A stretch of 51,617 bases of DNA, from NCBI RefSeq assembly GCF_000282975.1, contig NZ_ALJC01000096.1, positions 1 to 51,617 on the forward strand, read 5' to 3'. The position numbers and the translations under genes are program-made. The notes below the pieces were generated by a model. The model made no database searches. It was not told where the DNA came from and saw only the letters and a list, made by a program, of their open reading frames with translations. Positions within the stretch are counted from its first letter, which is position 1; every line of letters starts with the position of its first letter. Of this stretch, positions 26,873-35,113 are shown one piece after another. This stretch comes from Pseudomonas psychrophila HA-4. Its GTDB lineage: Bacteria > Pseudomonadota > Gammaproteobacteria > Pseudomonadales > Pseudomonadaceae.

Positions 26873-27904
26873 TCAGGTGCTTTCACGCAGCATCAACTCA
26901 AACCCCATGTCTTGCACCGGCTGTTGCACTTTGTTTCCGGCCATCAGGGTGAGCATCTGTTCAGCGGCGCGACGGCCAATGGCTTCTCTGGGCGTGCGAA
27001 TGCTGCTGAGGCGCGGCACCATGAATTCGGAGGAGGGCAGGTCGTTGAAGCCCAGGATGGAAATTTGCTCTGGAATTTTGATCCCGATACGTGCGGCTTC
27101 CAGCAAAGCGCCGTGGGCAAGGTCATCGTTACCAAAAAAGATCGCATCCACCTGTGGATGGCTGGCCAGTAACTGCAAGAACAATTCGCCGCCCAAGCCC
27201 ACAGATGAAGGGCGTGGCGTCAGCACTTCAAGGTCTGGATTGTACAAACCGGCTTCCTGCAAGGCGCGGCGGTACCCTTCGCCGCGTAAGAGGGTGCGTT
27301 GATCGAGTTGCGCGCCGATGTAGGCCAATTGGCGGCGCCCGCGTGAGATCAAATGATGAGCAGCGGTTTCGCCCGCTTTTAATTGCGAGAATCCGACACA
27401 GTTCAGGCCTGCGCCCGCATCCAATTCCATCATGTACACGCAGGGCGTGTTGCTCGCTTCAATCATGCGTCGCGAGCTTTCAGAGCGGTCAAAGCCAGTC
27501 AGCAAGAGGCCGCGCGGCTGGTAAGCCATGTAGTTGCGCAGCAGGTTCTCTTCTTCATCACGCGAGTAGTGATAGTTGCCGATTAGCACTTCAAAGCCCT
27601 TAGGGCGCAACACCTCGTGTATCGCTTCGAGGGTGTCGATAAATAGCAGGTTGGACAAGGACGGTACCAGCACCACCACGGAATGGCTTTGCGCTGAAGC
27701 CAGCGCCCGAGCGGCCGGGTTAACCACGTAGTTCAGCTCATCGGCTGCCCAGCGCACCTTCTCTGACAGCTCCGTGGCCACACTGCTGATACCGCGCAGG
27801 GCACGCGAGGCGGTAATCGGGCTGACGCCGGCAAGGCGTGCCACCTCATTGAGGGTGGGGCGACCCGTGGTGCGGGGGTTTTTATCGTTTTTAGAAGAGG
27901 TCAT
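26873..27904 (-). CDS. gntR: LacI-family gluconate repressor GntR
   Basis: A 343-residue regulator. The N-terminal LacI helix-turn-helix reads PTLNEVARLAGVSPITASRA (about 13-32), followed by a hinge and a periplasmic-binding-protein-like effector domain. ATG 27904 (MTSSKNDKNPRTTG) places the HTH at the usual distance; the frame is open further upstream across the operator, which would not be expected to be coding. In P. aeruginosa GntR represses its own gene and the gluconate genes until gluconate or 6-phosphogluconate binds. A perfect operator lies 30 bases before this start, which supports autoregulation. Confidence 0.93.
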   Translation of the reverse strand: MTSSKNDKNPRTTGRPTLNEVARLAGVSPITASRALRGISSVATELSEKVRWAADELNYVVNPAARALASAQSHSVVVLVPSLSNLLFIDTLEAIHEVLRPKGFEVLIGNYHYSRDEEENLLRNYMAYQPRGLLLTGFDRSESSRRMIEASNTPCVYMMELDAGAGLNCVGFSQLKAGETAAHHLISRGRRQLAYIGAQLDQRTLLRGEGYRRALQEAGLYNPDLEVLTPRPSSVGLGGELFLQLLASHPQVDAIFFGNDDLAHGALLEAARIGIKIPEQISILGFNDLPSSEFMVPRLSSIRTPREAIGRRAAEQMLTLMAGNKVQQPVQDMGFELMLREST

Positions 27905-27934
27905 CGGGGCGGCTTGCCAAACAAAAAACAAGTC

Positions 27935-27952
27935 ACTAAGGTAGCGCTGTCC
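27935..27952. promoter_or_regulatory. GntR operator, gntR promoter
   Basis: ACTAAGGTAGCGCTGTCC fits the GntR operator AC-N-AAG-N-TAGCGCT reported for P. aeruginosa. It is 30 bases upstream of gntR. Confidence 0.8.
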
Positions 27953-28101
27953 TTGCGTGTCGGCAATTGCCTGATTGTCTGTAGGACGATTCAATATCTT
28001 TGTATGTCGAGAGCGTCACGGCGTCTCCCCATAAAAACGAGAAATAGACGTCGGTAGCCTGGTCTTTGTGCTTTGCTTTCAAGTAGTGAATGCACTGATA
28101 A

Positions 28102-28115
28102 AGACAGCGCTGTCT
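28102..28115. promoter_or_regulatory. GntR operator, gntK promoter
   Basis: AGACAGCGCTGTCT is a perfect 14-base palindrome sharing AGCGCTGTC with the other two sites. It ends 17 bases before the gntK ATG. Confidence 0.8.
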
Positions 28116-28132
28116 ACGGACTGAGGTGTTTC

Positions 28133-28666
28133 ATGAGTCAACCTATCACTGCTCTGGTCATCATGGGGGTTGCCGGCTGTGGCAAGTCCAGCGTGAGCCA
28201 GGCGTTGTGCCAGCTCAATGGTGCGACCCCGATTGAAGGCGATGCGTTTCACCCGACGGCCAACATTGAAAAAATGAGCGCCGGTATCCCCCTTACGGAT
28301 GAAGACCGTGCTGGCTGGCTAGACAGCTTGTGCGATGAATTGCGCGCGGCGGTTGCTCGTGGCCAGCGCCCGGTCTTGACCTGTTCGGCGCTAAAACTGC
28401 GTTATCGCGAGCGTTTGCGGGGTGCTGTCGATGGCTTGGGTTTTGTGTTCTTGGAACTGACGCCGCAAGTGGCTGCAGACCGAGTGGCTCATCGTCCGGG
28501 GCACTTTATGCCCAAGACCCTTATTGACAGCCAGTTCGCCGCCCTTGAGTCGCCGAGCCAAGAACCTTTGGTGCTGACGCTGAATGCGGCAGCGCTGGAT
28601 ATTGACCAGTTGGCGGGCGCTGCCCGTGATTGGTGGTGTGAACACTCTTTGCTGGCAACCTCATGA
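28133..28666 (+). CDS. gntK: Gluconokinase
   Basis: A 177-residue thermoresistant-type gluconokinase that phosphorylates gluconate to 6-phosphogluconate with ATP. The P-loop is IMGVAGCGKSSVSQ (about 10-23). Typical family stretches IEGDAFHPTANIEKMSAGIP and HFMPKTLIDSQFAALE follow. ATG 28133 is chosen for GAGG 6 bases upstream, and because the operator lies inside the longer open frame. In Pseudomonas databases it may be called gnuK. It is followed by the permease gene after 85 bases containing a third operator. Confidence 0.94.
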   Translation: MSQPITALVIMGVAGCGKSSVSQALCQLNGATPIEGDAFHPTANIEKMSAGIPLTDEDRAGWLDSLCDELRAAVARGQRPVLTCSALKLRYRERLRGAVDGLGFVFLELTPQVAADRVAHRPGHFMPKTLIDSQFAALESPSQEPLVLTLNAAALDIDQLAGAARDWWCEHSLLATS

Positions 28667-28680
28667 ATTTGTTTCAAAAA

Positions 28681-28693
28681 GATAGCGCTGTCC
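28681..28693. promoter_or_regulatory. GntR operator, gluconate permease promoter
   Basis: GATAGCGCTGTCC shares the TAGCGCTGTCC core with the gntR site. It sits between gntK and the permease gene, so the permease probably has its own GntR-controlled promoter. Confidence 0.75.
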
Positions 28694-28725
28694 GTTTCAG
28701 CGAAGGCTGCACATTCGCACTTGAG

Positions 28726-28736
28726 AACAAAAACAA
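28726..28736 (+). promoter_or_regulatory. Putative Hfq/Crc motif before the gluconate permease
   Basis: AACAAAAACAA just upstream of the AGGAGA Shine-Dalgarno holds overlapping AANAANAA matches. Confidence 0.5.
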
Positions 28737-28751
28737 GGCAGGAGACGCCCC

Positions 28752-30104
28752 ATGCTAGGCATGTCACACAACACGTTTCTGCTGCTTGATGCAGTCGTGA
28801 CCATTATCGGGCTGATCGTATTGATCACCCGATTCAAGCTGCACCCATTTATCGCGTTGATTATCGCCTCTGCGTTTTTGGGTTTGACTGCCGGTATGCC
28901 TGCGGGCCTGATTATTAAATCGTTCCAAGACGGTTTTGGGGGTGTGCTGGGCTTTGTCGGGATCATTTTGGCATTGGGCACCATGCTCGGAAAAATGATG
29001 GCTGACTCGGGTGGCGCGGACCAGATTGCCCGTACGCTGATTCGTGCCTTTGGTAAGGAGCGGGTTCAGTGGGCGATGATGTTTGCCGCGTTTTTGGTCG
29101 GCATTCCGCTGTTCTTCGAAATCGGCTTTGTGTTGCTGATCCCGTTGGTGTTTATCGTTGCTCGCCGCACGGGCGTGTCGTTGATTAAAATCGGCATCCC
29201 GTTGCTCGCCGGCCTGTCCGCAGTGCATGGCTTGGTGCCGCCACATCCTGGCCCATTGCTGGCGATTGGCGTGTTTGGTGCCGACATTGGTAAAACCATT
29301 TTGTATGGCCTGATCGTGGCGTTGCCGACGGCGATCATTGCAGGCCCGATTTACGGGTCCTTCATCTCCAAGTACATCCCGGGCAACCCGTCTCAGGAGC
29401 TTATGGATCAACTGGCCAGCGAGCCTGAGTCCAGCAGCCTGCCAAGCTTTAGCATCACGCTGATTACGGTGCTGTTGCCGGTGTTCCTGATGTTGCTCAA
29501 GACCTTTGCCGACGTGGCGTTGCCGGATGGCAACTTCTTCCGCGTGTGGATGGACATGATCGGCCACCCGATCAGTGCGCTGTTGCTGGCGCTGCTGCTG
29601 TCGCTCTACACCTTTGGTGCGCGGCAGGGTATTGATTCCAAGCGCATCCTCAAGTTGCTCGACGCGAGTCTGGCGCCGACTGCTGCGATCATTTTGATCA
29701 TTGGTGCGGGCGGTGGCTTCAAGCAAATGCTGGTCGCCAGTGGTGTGGGTGATGTAATCGGGCACATGGCCGTGAACGCGCAAATCTCGCCGATCTTGTT
29801 GGCGTGGCTGGTAGCAGCAGTGATTCGCATCGCGACCGGTTCTGCGACCGTGGCGACCATTACCGGGGCGGGGATTGTGTTGCCGGTGGTGGATTTGATT
29901 CCGGGCGTGAACCGCGAGTTGTTAGTACTGGCAACGGGCGCGGGCTCGTTGATCTTGTCTCACGTGAACGATGCGGGTTTCTGGCTGGTTAAGCAGTACT
30001 TCAACATGACCGTGGCTGAAACCTTCAAAACCTGGACCGCGATGGAAACCATCCTCTCGGTTGTCGGTTTGATCTTCATCCTGCTGTTGTCGTTGGTGGT
30101 CTAA
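28752..30104 (+). CDS. gntT: Gluconate:H+ symporter (GntP family)
   Basis: A 450-residue inner-membrane permease with about 12 hydrophobic segments. Signature stretches include GLTAGMPAGLIIKSFQDGFG, HGLVPPHPGPL and the late HVNDAGFWLVKQYFNMTV, all typical of GntP/GntT. AGGAGA precedes the ATG at 28752. It imports gluconate formed by periplasmic glucose oxidation for GntK. In Pseudomonas it may be labelled gntP or gnuT. Control by GntR follows from the operator at 28681-28693. A REPIN directly follows the gene. Confidence 0.93.
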   Translation: MLGMSHNTFLLLDAVVTIIGLIVLITRFKLHPFIALIIASAFLGLTAGMPAGLIIKSFQDGFGGVLGFVGIILALGTMLGKMMADSGGADQIARTLIRAFGKERVQWAMMFAAFLVGIPLFFEIGFVLLIPLVFIVARRTGVSLIKIGIPLLAGLSAVHGLVPPHPGPLLAIGVFGADIGKTILYGLIVALPTAIIAGPIYGSFISKYIPGNPSQELMDQLASEPESSSLPSFSITLITVLLPVFLMLLKTFADVALPDGNFFRVWMDMIGHPISALLLALLLSLYTFGARQGIDSKRILKLLDASLAPTAAIILIIGAGGGFKQMLVASGVGDVIGHMAVNAQISPILLAWLVAAVIRIATGSATVATITGAGIVLPVVDLIPGVNRELLVLATGAGSLILSHVNDAGFWLVKQYFNMTVAETFKTWTAMETILSVVGLIFILLLSLVV

Positions 30105-30117
30105 CATCCGCAAAACT

Positions 30118-30211
30118 CTGTAGTCGCTGCCGAACGCTGCGATGAGGTGCGTAGCGACCCTCAAAGCGAAGGTCCTCCGGCCCTTATTGCAGCCTGCGGT
30201 AGCGGCTACAG
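30118..30211. repeat. REPIN: two inverted REP units
   Basis: CTGTAGTCGCTGCCG (30118-30132) is the reverse complement of CGGTAGCGGCTACAG (30197-30211) except for two bases. The arms enclose a 64-base spacer with partial inner pairing. The size and symmetry match the REPIN elements of fluorescens-lineage pseudomonads. No RAYT transposase gene is in the window. Confidence 0.75.
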
Positions 30212-30227
30212 GTTTTGGTTTCTCAGA

Positions 30228-31436
30228 TTAGCTGGCGTTCAACCCATCTGCTCGGAACATGGCGCGAATGCCACGCAAGGCCTGGCGGATGCGGTCCTGG
30301 TTTTCAATCAGGGCAAAACGCACATGGTCGTCGCCGTATTCACCAAAGCCTACGCCGGGTGAGACGCATACTTTGGCATCTGACAGCAGCTTCTTGGCAA
30401 ACTCCAGCGAACCCATATGGGCATACGCTTCGGGAATTTTGGCCCAGACGTACATCGACGCTTTCGGGTTTTCAACCATCCAGCCCAGTTCGTGCAAGCC
30501 TTTAACCAATACGTTTCGGCGTTGACGGTATTGCTCGGCAATGTCTTTGACGCACTGTTGATCGCCTTCAAGTGCCGCAATTGCCGCCACTTGCAGCGGG
30601 GTAAATGTGCCGTAGTCGTGGTAGCTCTTGATCCGCGCCAGTGCGTTTACCAGCTCCGGGTTGCCGACCATGAAGCCAATTCGCCAGCCTGCCATGTTGT
30701 AGCTTTTAGACAGGGTGAAAAACTCGACGGCAATGTCTTTAGCGCCTGGAACCTGCATGATCGAAGGCGCTTTCCAGCCGTCATACACGATGTCGGCGTA
30801 GGCCAGGTCGTGGACCACCAACACGTCATATTGCTTGGCCAGCGCGACCACGCGCTCGAAGAAGTCCAGTTCGACACACTGCGCCGTCGGGTTTGACGGG
30901 AAGCCCAGGATCATCATTTTTGGCTTAGGGATTGAGCCGCGAATGGCTTTTTCCAGCTCGGCAAAAAAATCCACGCCCGGAATCAATGGCACCGAGCGCA
31001 CCTGGGCACCGGCAATTACCGCGCCATAGATGTGAATCGGGTAGCTGGGGTTTGGTACCAACACGGTGTCGCCCTGATCGAGGGTGGCGAGCATCAAGTG
31101 CGCCAGGCCTTCTTTGGAGCCAATGGTCACAATGGCTTCGTGTTCCGGGTCGATCTCGACGTTGTAACGGTCGGCGTACCAGCGAGAAATAGCCCTGCGC
31201 AGACGCGGAATGCCACGCGACGTTGAGTAGCCGTGAGTGTCCTCACGCTGTGCGACGGTGCAGAGTTTTTCAACGATATGCGGCGGAGTCGGGCCGTCAG
31301 GGTTGCCCATGCTGAAGTCGATAATGTCTTCGCCACGACGTCGGGCGGCCATCTTCAGCTCAGCCGTGATGTTGAAAACGTAGGGGGGAAGTCGATCTAT
31401 GCGCGCAAAGCGGCGCGGCGAACCTTGGTCAGCCAT
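30228..31436 (-). CDS. alaC: Alanine aminotransferase AlaC (class I/II)
   Basis: A 402-residue fold-type I PLP enzyme. It is strikingly similar to E. coli AlaC from the first residues ([38 protein letters not shown]). The PLP Lys is in [15 protein letters not shown] and the PLP Asp region in [13 protein letters not shown]. It interconverts pyruvate and glutamate with alanine and 2-oxoglutarate. ATG 31436 ([10 protein letters not shown]) is chosen by family start; the frame is open 17 codons upstream. It is monocistronic on the minus strand. Confidence 0.92.
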   Translation of the reverse strand: MADQGSPRRFARIDRLPPYVFNITAELKMAARRRGEDIIDFSMGNPDGPTPPHIVEKLCTVAQREDTHGYSTSRGIPRLRRAISRWYADRYNVEIDPEHEAIVTIGSKEGLAHLMLATLDQGDTVLVPNPSYPIHIYGAVIAGAQVRSVPLIPGVDFFAELEKAIRGSIPKPKMMILGFPSNPTAQCVELDFFERVVALAKQYDVLVVHDLAYADIVYDGWKAPSIMQVPGAKDIAVEFFTLSKSYNMAGWRIGFMVGNPELVNALARIKSYHDYGTFTPLQVAAIAALEGDQQCVKDIAEQYRQRRNVLVKGLHELGWMVENPKASMYVWAKIPEAYAHMGSLEFAKKLLSDAKVCVSPGVGFGEYGDDHVRFALIENQDRIRQALRGIRAMFRADGLNAS

Positions 31437-31553
31437 GTTTGCCTCTGATACGTAAGCGCCCGGAACCGTCCGAGCGACGTTGACCACTGCGGTGGTCTGG
31501 GCGAGACAATAAGGGCGATGATGGCCTTTTGTCTAGATGGATTGGGTAAGTTT

Positions 31554-31793
31554 TTTTTCCTGCAAACAGGCTCGTATGGCGTCTTCGAGCATCGCGGGTC
31601 GTTGGATAACGTAAGCCAGGTTTTTCAGGCGATCTGGAATGACCGGCTGCCCGCATCGAGTTATGACGCGGCGCATGCCTCTGAATTCGAGTGCTACAGC
31701 GACGATTACAGTGCACACACCGGTGAAGGATTACTGGGCATCGGGCTCACTGTTATACCGCGTGCAGCACCTGCTCCACAGGCGGGAGCGTAA
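31554..31793 (+). pseudogene. Remnant of an AraC/GyrI-like effector-binding domain
   Basis: A short open frame whose translation from about 31560 reads LQTGSYGVFEHRGSLDNVSQ, then IWNDRLPASSY, SEFECYSDDY and ends near IGLTVIPR. This is the C-terminal half of the GyrI-like (AraC effector-binding) domain, about 75 residues of an expected 150 or more. No HTH or N-terminal half is found upstream, where the alaC leader begins. No good start codon or ribosome-binding site is seen. Its tail overlaps the convergent GNAT gene by 41 bases. I read it as a decayed regulator fragment. Confidence 0.65.
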
Positions 31794-32256
31794 TGGCCAT
31801 ACGCCGTTCGCCGCGATAGGCCTCCCCGCATTCGACCCAGCCTTGGCTCAGATAAAAGGCCACGGCATGGGTGTTAAACGGGCTGACCGATAACATTAAT
31901 TGACGTACTTCAGGCCATAGCTCGTTCATGGCCTGTGCGAGTTCGTGCATGCAGATTTTGCCCAGCCCTTGGCCTTGGACGCGTCTGTCCACTTGAAAGG
32001 CGTGCAGGGTTGCGCTGTCAGGTTCGGCCCAGTGCGGCAAAAGTGGTTGGCGCTTAAGGATCATGAAGGCCACGGGCTGTTCGTCGCTGAGCAGCACGAA
32101 ACCTTTGATTCCGATATGGGATTGGGTCGGCAGCGAATGCAGGGCTGATTCGATGTCTCCGCAAAAGGTGATCTGTTGCGGCTGTACCTCAATGCCGCGC
32201 AACAGTGCGCGTTGCGCGGGGTTCAGGTCTTCATAAGCGCAGAGGCGGGTCTGCAT
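31753..32256 (-). CDS. GNAT-family N-acetyltransferase
   Basis: A 167-residue acyltransferase. Motif A reads AFQVDRRVQGQGLGKICMHE, with the Q-x-x-G-x-G acetyl-CoA loop, and motif B AVAFYLSQGW. ATG 32256 (MQTRLCAYEDLNPAQ) begins right after the stop of the upstream kinase gene, so the two are translationally coupled. The substrate is unknown. Coupling to a sensor kinase suggests co-expression, not a shared biochemical step. Confidence 0.85.
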   Translation of the reverse strand: MQTRLCAYEDLNPAQRALLRGIEVQPQQITFCGDIESALHSLPTQSHIGIKGFVLLSDEQPVAFMILKRQPLLPHWAEPDSATLHAFQVDRRVQGQGLGKICMHELAQAMNELWPEVRQLMLSVSPFNTHAVAFYLSQGWVECGEAYRGERRMAITLPPVEQVLHAV

Positions 32257-32257
32257 G

Positions 32258-33451
32258 CTAGGCCTCAACGTTCTGAAAAAGCGGCAAGGTGAAGGTAAAA
32301 ATCGTGCCCTGTTGTTCATTCGATACCACGCTGAGTTGGCCGTGGTGTGACAAGGCAATCTGACTGGCAATGTACAGACCCAGCCCAAGGCCGGCTTGCG
32401 GGGTATCGTTGGCAGGGCGCGAATAGGGCTGGAAAAGGTGCGGTAGAACATCACTCGCAATAGGCTTGCCCTGATTGACCACGCAGAGGGTGAATATCTG
32501 GTCGCGGACCAAGGCTGTGACCAGCACCGGTCCTGTCGCAGAACCATGGGTGATGGCATTGGCTAGCAGGTTTGAGAGCAGTTGGGCCAAGCGGTTGCTG
32601 TCACATTTAATCGTATCGAACGGCCCGATGATCGAGTGAATCTGACGTTCGGGGTTAACGTGCTGCACCTCTGAAATCACGTGTTCGAGCATCAGGTTGA
32701 GGTTTGGGCATTCGTGCAGTGTCACTGGAATACCGCTACCCAGCTGTCCTCGGGCAAAGTCCAAAATTTCTTCAACCAGTTGTGTGGCGCGATCGCCGCA
32801 GGCTTTTATGTGCTGGACTAGGCTGTGGGTTTGAGGATCAGGGTGTTTGCGCAATAAGCGCTCGGCTGCTGTGGTGATTGCAAATAAAGGATTGCGCAGA
32901 TCATGCCCGAGCACTGCAATGAACTGTTCACGTAACTCCGCGTTTTCGCGCTCTTGAGCCAACGCTGTTTCTGCACGCTGCAGGTTTTCTTCTGCCTCAA
33001 TTTGCAATGACAGCAGGCGCGAAAAAGACTCCATTGTGCTTTGGATAGCGCTGTTTTTAAGGTTCGCCGGGTTGGGATCGAGTGCACACAAGGTGCCAAA
33101 GAAACCACCGTCGGTGCGGAATACTGGAATGGTGATGTAGCTTTCGAACCGATAGATCTTTGGAGTGTGGTGGTGTTGATACACCGGGTCTTCGCTGGCT
33201 TTATCGATGATGATCGGTAGGAAAGAGTTCATGCTGTCAAAGCACAAGGTACTGACCAGATCCAACTCCCCGCCGGGGTTCAGGCCAAAGCCCAGATTGT
33301 CGCGTACTGCGCATGCGGTCCAAGTTTGTTGGGTAACACGCGCCACCGCTGCAAAACGCATACCGGTCATTTCTGTAATGACCTGCAGAATCGCCGGGAC
33401 AGCACTGATCCGGTTAATCGTGGCGATATCGGCCGCGGCACTTGGCCTCAT
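32258..33451 (-). CDS. GAF-domain sensor histidine kinase
   Basis: A 397-residue soluble kinase. An N-terminal GAF domain (about 12-165; MTGMRFAAVARVTQQTW, FESYITIPVFRTDGGFFGTL) is followed by a coiled linker. Next is a HisKA domain with the phospho-acceptor His in VLGHDLRNPLFAI, and a HATPase domain (NLLANAITHG, GLGLGLYIAS). There is no membrane segment. The GAF domain lacks an obvious conserved bilin Cys, so it is probably not a classical phytochrome. No response regulator lies nearby, making it an orphan kinase. ATG 33451 (MRPSAAADIATINR) gives the best domain start; the ribosome-binding site is weak. Confidence 0.85.
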   Translation of the reverse strand: MRPSAAADIATINRISAVPAILQVITEMTGMRFAAVARVTQQTWTACAVRDNLGFGLNPGGELDLVSTLCFDSMNSFLPIIIDKASEDPVYQHHHTPKIYRFESYITIPVFRTDGGFFGTLCALDPNPANLKNSAIQSTMESFSRLLSLQIEAEENLQRAETALAQERENAELREQFIAVLGHDLRNPLFAITTAAERLLRKHPDPQTHSLVQHIKACGDRATQLVEEILDFARGQLGSGIPVTLHECPNLNLMLEHVISEVQHVNPERQIHSIIGPFDTIKCDSNRLAQLLSNLLANAITHGSATGPVLVTALVRDQIFTLCVVNQGKPIASDVLPHLFQPYSRPANDTPQAGLGLGLYIASQIALSHHGQLSVVSNEQQGTIFTFTLPLFQNVEA

Positions 33452-33537
33452 AGAAGGTGTTCTCGGTCTAAGCGTATTAAAAGATGATTCTAGCGAGCCT
33501 GCGCAATGGTGTACGAAAATTGTAAGGTCGGATGTCC

Positions 33538-33580
33538 AAAAAAAAGCCGCGCCTCTCACATTCAGGGCACGGCTTTGGGG
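33538..33580 (-). terminator. Terminator of the PepSY gene
   Basis: Read on the minus strand, AAAGCCGTGCC pairs with GGCGCGGCTTT and is followed by a run of T (plus-strand A at 33538-33545). One mismatch is in the stem. Confidence 0.75.
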
Positions 33581-33592
33581 GGTTAACCTGAC

Positions 33593-33898
33593 TTAGGTGT
33601 CTTGCTTGTTTTCCAATATTTCGGCCGTTTTTGCGTCCAGGCTGACCTCCCACTTAAGGCCCTTGGCATCCTTCAGTTCTACTTCATAGACCAGTTTGCC
33701 GAAAGAATGATCAAGCTCGGTGTCAACGATGGTTGCGCCAGGATGTTGGTTGATTGCAGTTTGATTCAACTTTTCAAACGAGGTGATTTCGCCTGATTTG
33801 AGCAACCCTGGAATATGGTCCGGGCGAACATCGGCCTGAGCTAAACCAGCCGTCAAAGTGAGTGCTGCGGCGGCGAACATTACGTTAAGTGCTTTCAT
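33593..33898 (-). CDS. Secreted PepSY-domain protein
   Basis: A 101-residue protein. A signal peptide MKALNVMFAAAALTLTAGLA is cleaved near AQA-DV. The rest is one PepSY domain (SFEKLNQTAINQHPGATIVD, LVYEVELKDAKGLKWEVSLD). Small periplasmic PepSY proteins are thought to inhibit or modulate proteases or to act in envelope sensing. AGAGGGAT precedes the ATG 33898. It is monocistronic with its own terminator; no two-component pair lies directly beside it, unlike many PepSY genes. Confidence 0.88.
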   Translation of the reverse strand: MKALNVMFAAAALTLTAGLAQADVRPDHIPGLLKSGEITSFEKLNQTAINQHPGATIVDTELDHSFGKLVYEVELKDAKGLKWEVSLDAKTAEILENKQDT

Positions 33899-33987
33899 GT
33901 TTAATCCCTCTGGGGTGAGCTGTTTAAGTGGGATCAGATTAACCATCGCAACTTAACTCACCCTTAATTTTCGCCCTGCGCCTGAAA

Positions 33988-34036
33988 TCTGTAGGAGTGA
34001 GCTTGAGCGGTCTTTTAAACGATTCGCTCCAACAAA
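33988..34036. repeat. Degenerate REP palindrome
   Basis: TCTGTAGGAGTGAGC pairs imperfectly with GATTCGCTCCAACA. It carries the GTAGGAG signature of the other REPs. Confidence 0.5.
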
Positions 34037-34229
34037 GGATTACTGCGCCGCTTCTATGGCGACGGGCCTGTGTCGATGGGGCCATTGGCCTTGGCGAAGT
34101 CGGGCAGTGTGAGGTCCTTGGTATTAGAAAAATTGTGCAGTACCCTTGGGTCAATAGCGTCCCCGGCAGAGGGACCAGCGTTCCATCTTGCGTGTAAACC
34201 ATCATCCCTAGTCGTCAATGAGGTTTACC

Positions 34230-34553
34230 ATGCGTATCACTTCGCAGTTAATCTGCCAGGCTGCTGATCAACTTAACGGTTTTGTTGGTTTCAATCGTAA
34301 GACAGAACACTACATTGTTCGTTTTAGTGAAGACTCTTTTGGAATGGATGTTGCCGACGACAACATCACGCCCACCAGCGAGTTTGTCTGGCAGGCAGGC
34401 GCTGCAGACACCATGACCCTCAAACGCGAGTTGATTCAGTTGTTGCTGGATCAAAATATCGACGATCGCTTGAACATTACCGAGCCCTTGCGGGTGTACA
34501 TGCAGCGTCAGGACGTCCCCGAGATCACGGCTGTTCGCCGCTGTCTGAGTTAA
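34230..34553 (+). CDS. Conserved hypothetical protein
   Basis: A 107-residue soluble protein without recognised domains. GAGG lies 6 bases before ATG 34230 (MRITSQLICQAADQLNGFVG). The N-terminal half is mixed beta (KTEHYIVRFSEDSFGMDVAD), while the C-terminal half is likely helical (LKRELIQLLLDQNIDDRLN). There is no signal or membrane segment. The stop overlaps the stop of the convergent DUF1003 gene by 4 bases. Codon use and the ribosome-binding site make it a credible gene. Confidence 0.65.
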   Translation: MRITSQLICQAADQLNGFVGFNRKTEHYIVRFSEDSFGMDVADDNITPTSEFVWQAGAADTMTLKRELIQLLLDQNIDDRLNITEPLRVYMQRQDVPEITAVRRCLS

Positions 34554-35086
34554 GGCTTGTTGCGCACAATAAGGTGCTGATGCATTTCTGAGGTCAAGCT
34601 CTCGATACGCTCGGTTAGCGTCTTGGTCATTTCAGTTAGCCGAGTGTTTTGCTCCAGCAGTGCCCTGATCTGTTCAGCGGTTTGAGCCGCTGCAATTTGC
34701 CGTTCGCTGTTGGTTACGGCCAGTGCTTCGCGGTGCTGGGCATCAGCATCGGCCTGGGCTTTATCGCGTTCGGCCTGACGGGTTTGGGCGAGCAGAATCA
34801 GCGGCGCTGCGTAAGCCGATTGCAGGCTGAAGGCCAGATTTAGAAGGATGAACGGGTAAATATCAAAGTGTGTGACGCCAAACAGGTTCAAGCAGACCCA
34901 GATCACCACGATGAGGGTTTGTGCGCCCAGAAACGTGGGGGTGCCAAAAAAACGCGCAAAGGCTTCGGCTTTTAAGGCGAATGTGTCGCTGCCAAAGGTT
35001 GAGTCCAAGTGCGCGTGTGCCCGGTGAAAGCGTAAGTGATCAACTTTTTTTGGGGTGGATGTCGGGTCGCGGGCGTCTGTACTCAT
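34550..35086 (-). CDS. DUF1003 membrane protein
   Basis: A 178-residue protein with a cytosolic N-terminus, two membrane segments (about 55-75 and 82-102; GAQTLIVVIWVCLNLFGV, YPFILLNLAFSLQSAYAAPL) and a long C-terminal coiled coil (about 107-170). The sequence FFGTPTFLGAQT and the second segment are the DUF1003 signature. An ATG at 35098 in the same frame is an alternative start. The function of the family is not established. It lies 28 bases downstream of the diguanylate cyclase on the same strand and may be co-transcribed. Confidence 0.85.
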   Translation of the reverse strand: MSTDARDPTSTPKKVDHLRFHRAHAHLDSTFGSDTFALKAEAFARFFGTPTFLGAQTLIVVIWVCLNLFGVTHFDIYPFILLNLAFSLQSAYAAPLILLAQTRQAERDKAQADADAQHREALAVTNSERQIAAAQTAEQIRALLEQNTRLTEMTKTLTERIESLTSEMHQHLIVRNKP

Positions 35087-35113
35087 TGGGGGGCTCATTC
35101 TCGCTTCGGTTGT

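Noticed and set aside
28764..29783. 339-codon open frame on the minus strand across the gluconate permease gene
   Set aside because: It is fully antisense to a well-supported permease, has an Arg/Gln/His-rich composition typical of shadow frames in GC-rich genes, and no ribosome-binding site.
33939..34205. 88-codon minus-strand frame between the PepSY gene and the 107-residue gene
   Set aside because: It runs across a REP palindrome, has no similarity I recognise, and overlaps the PepSY leader. A decayed gene fragment cannot be excluded.
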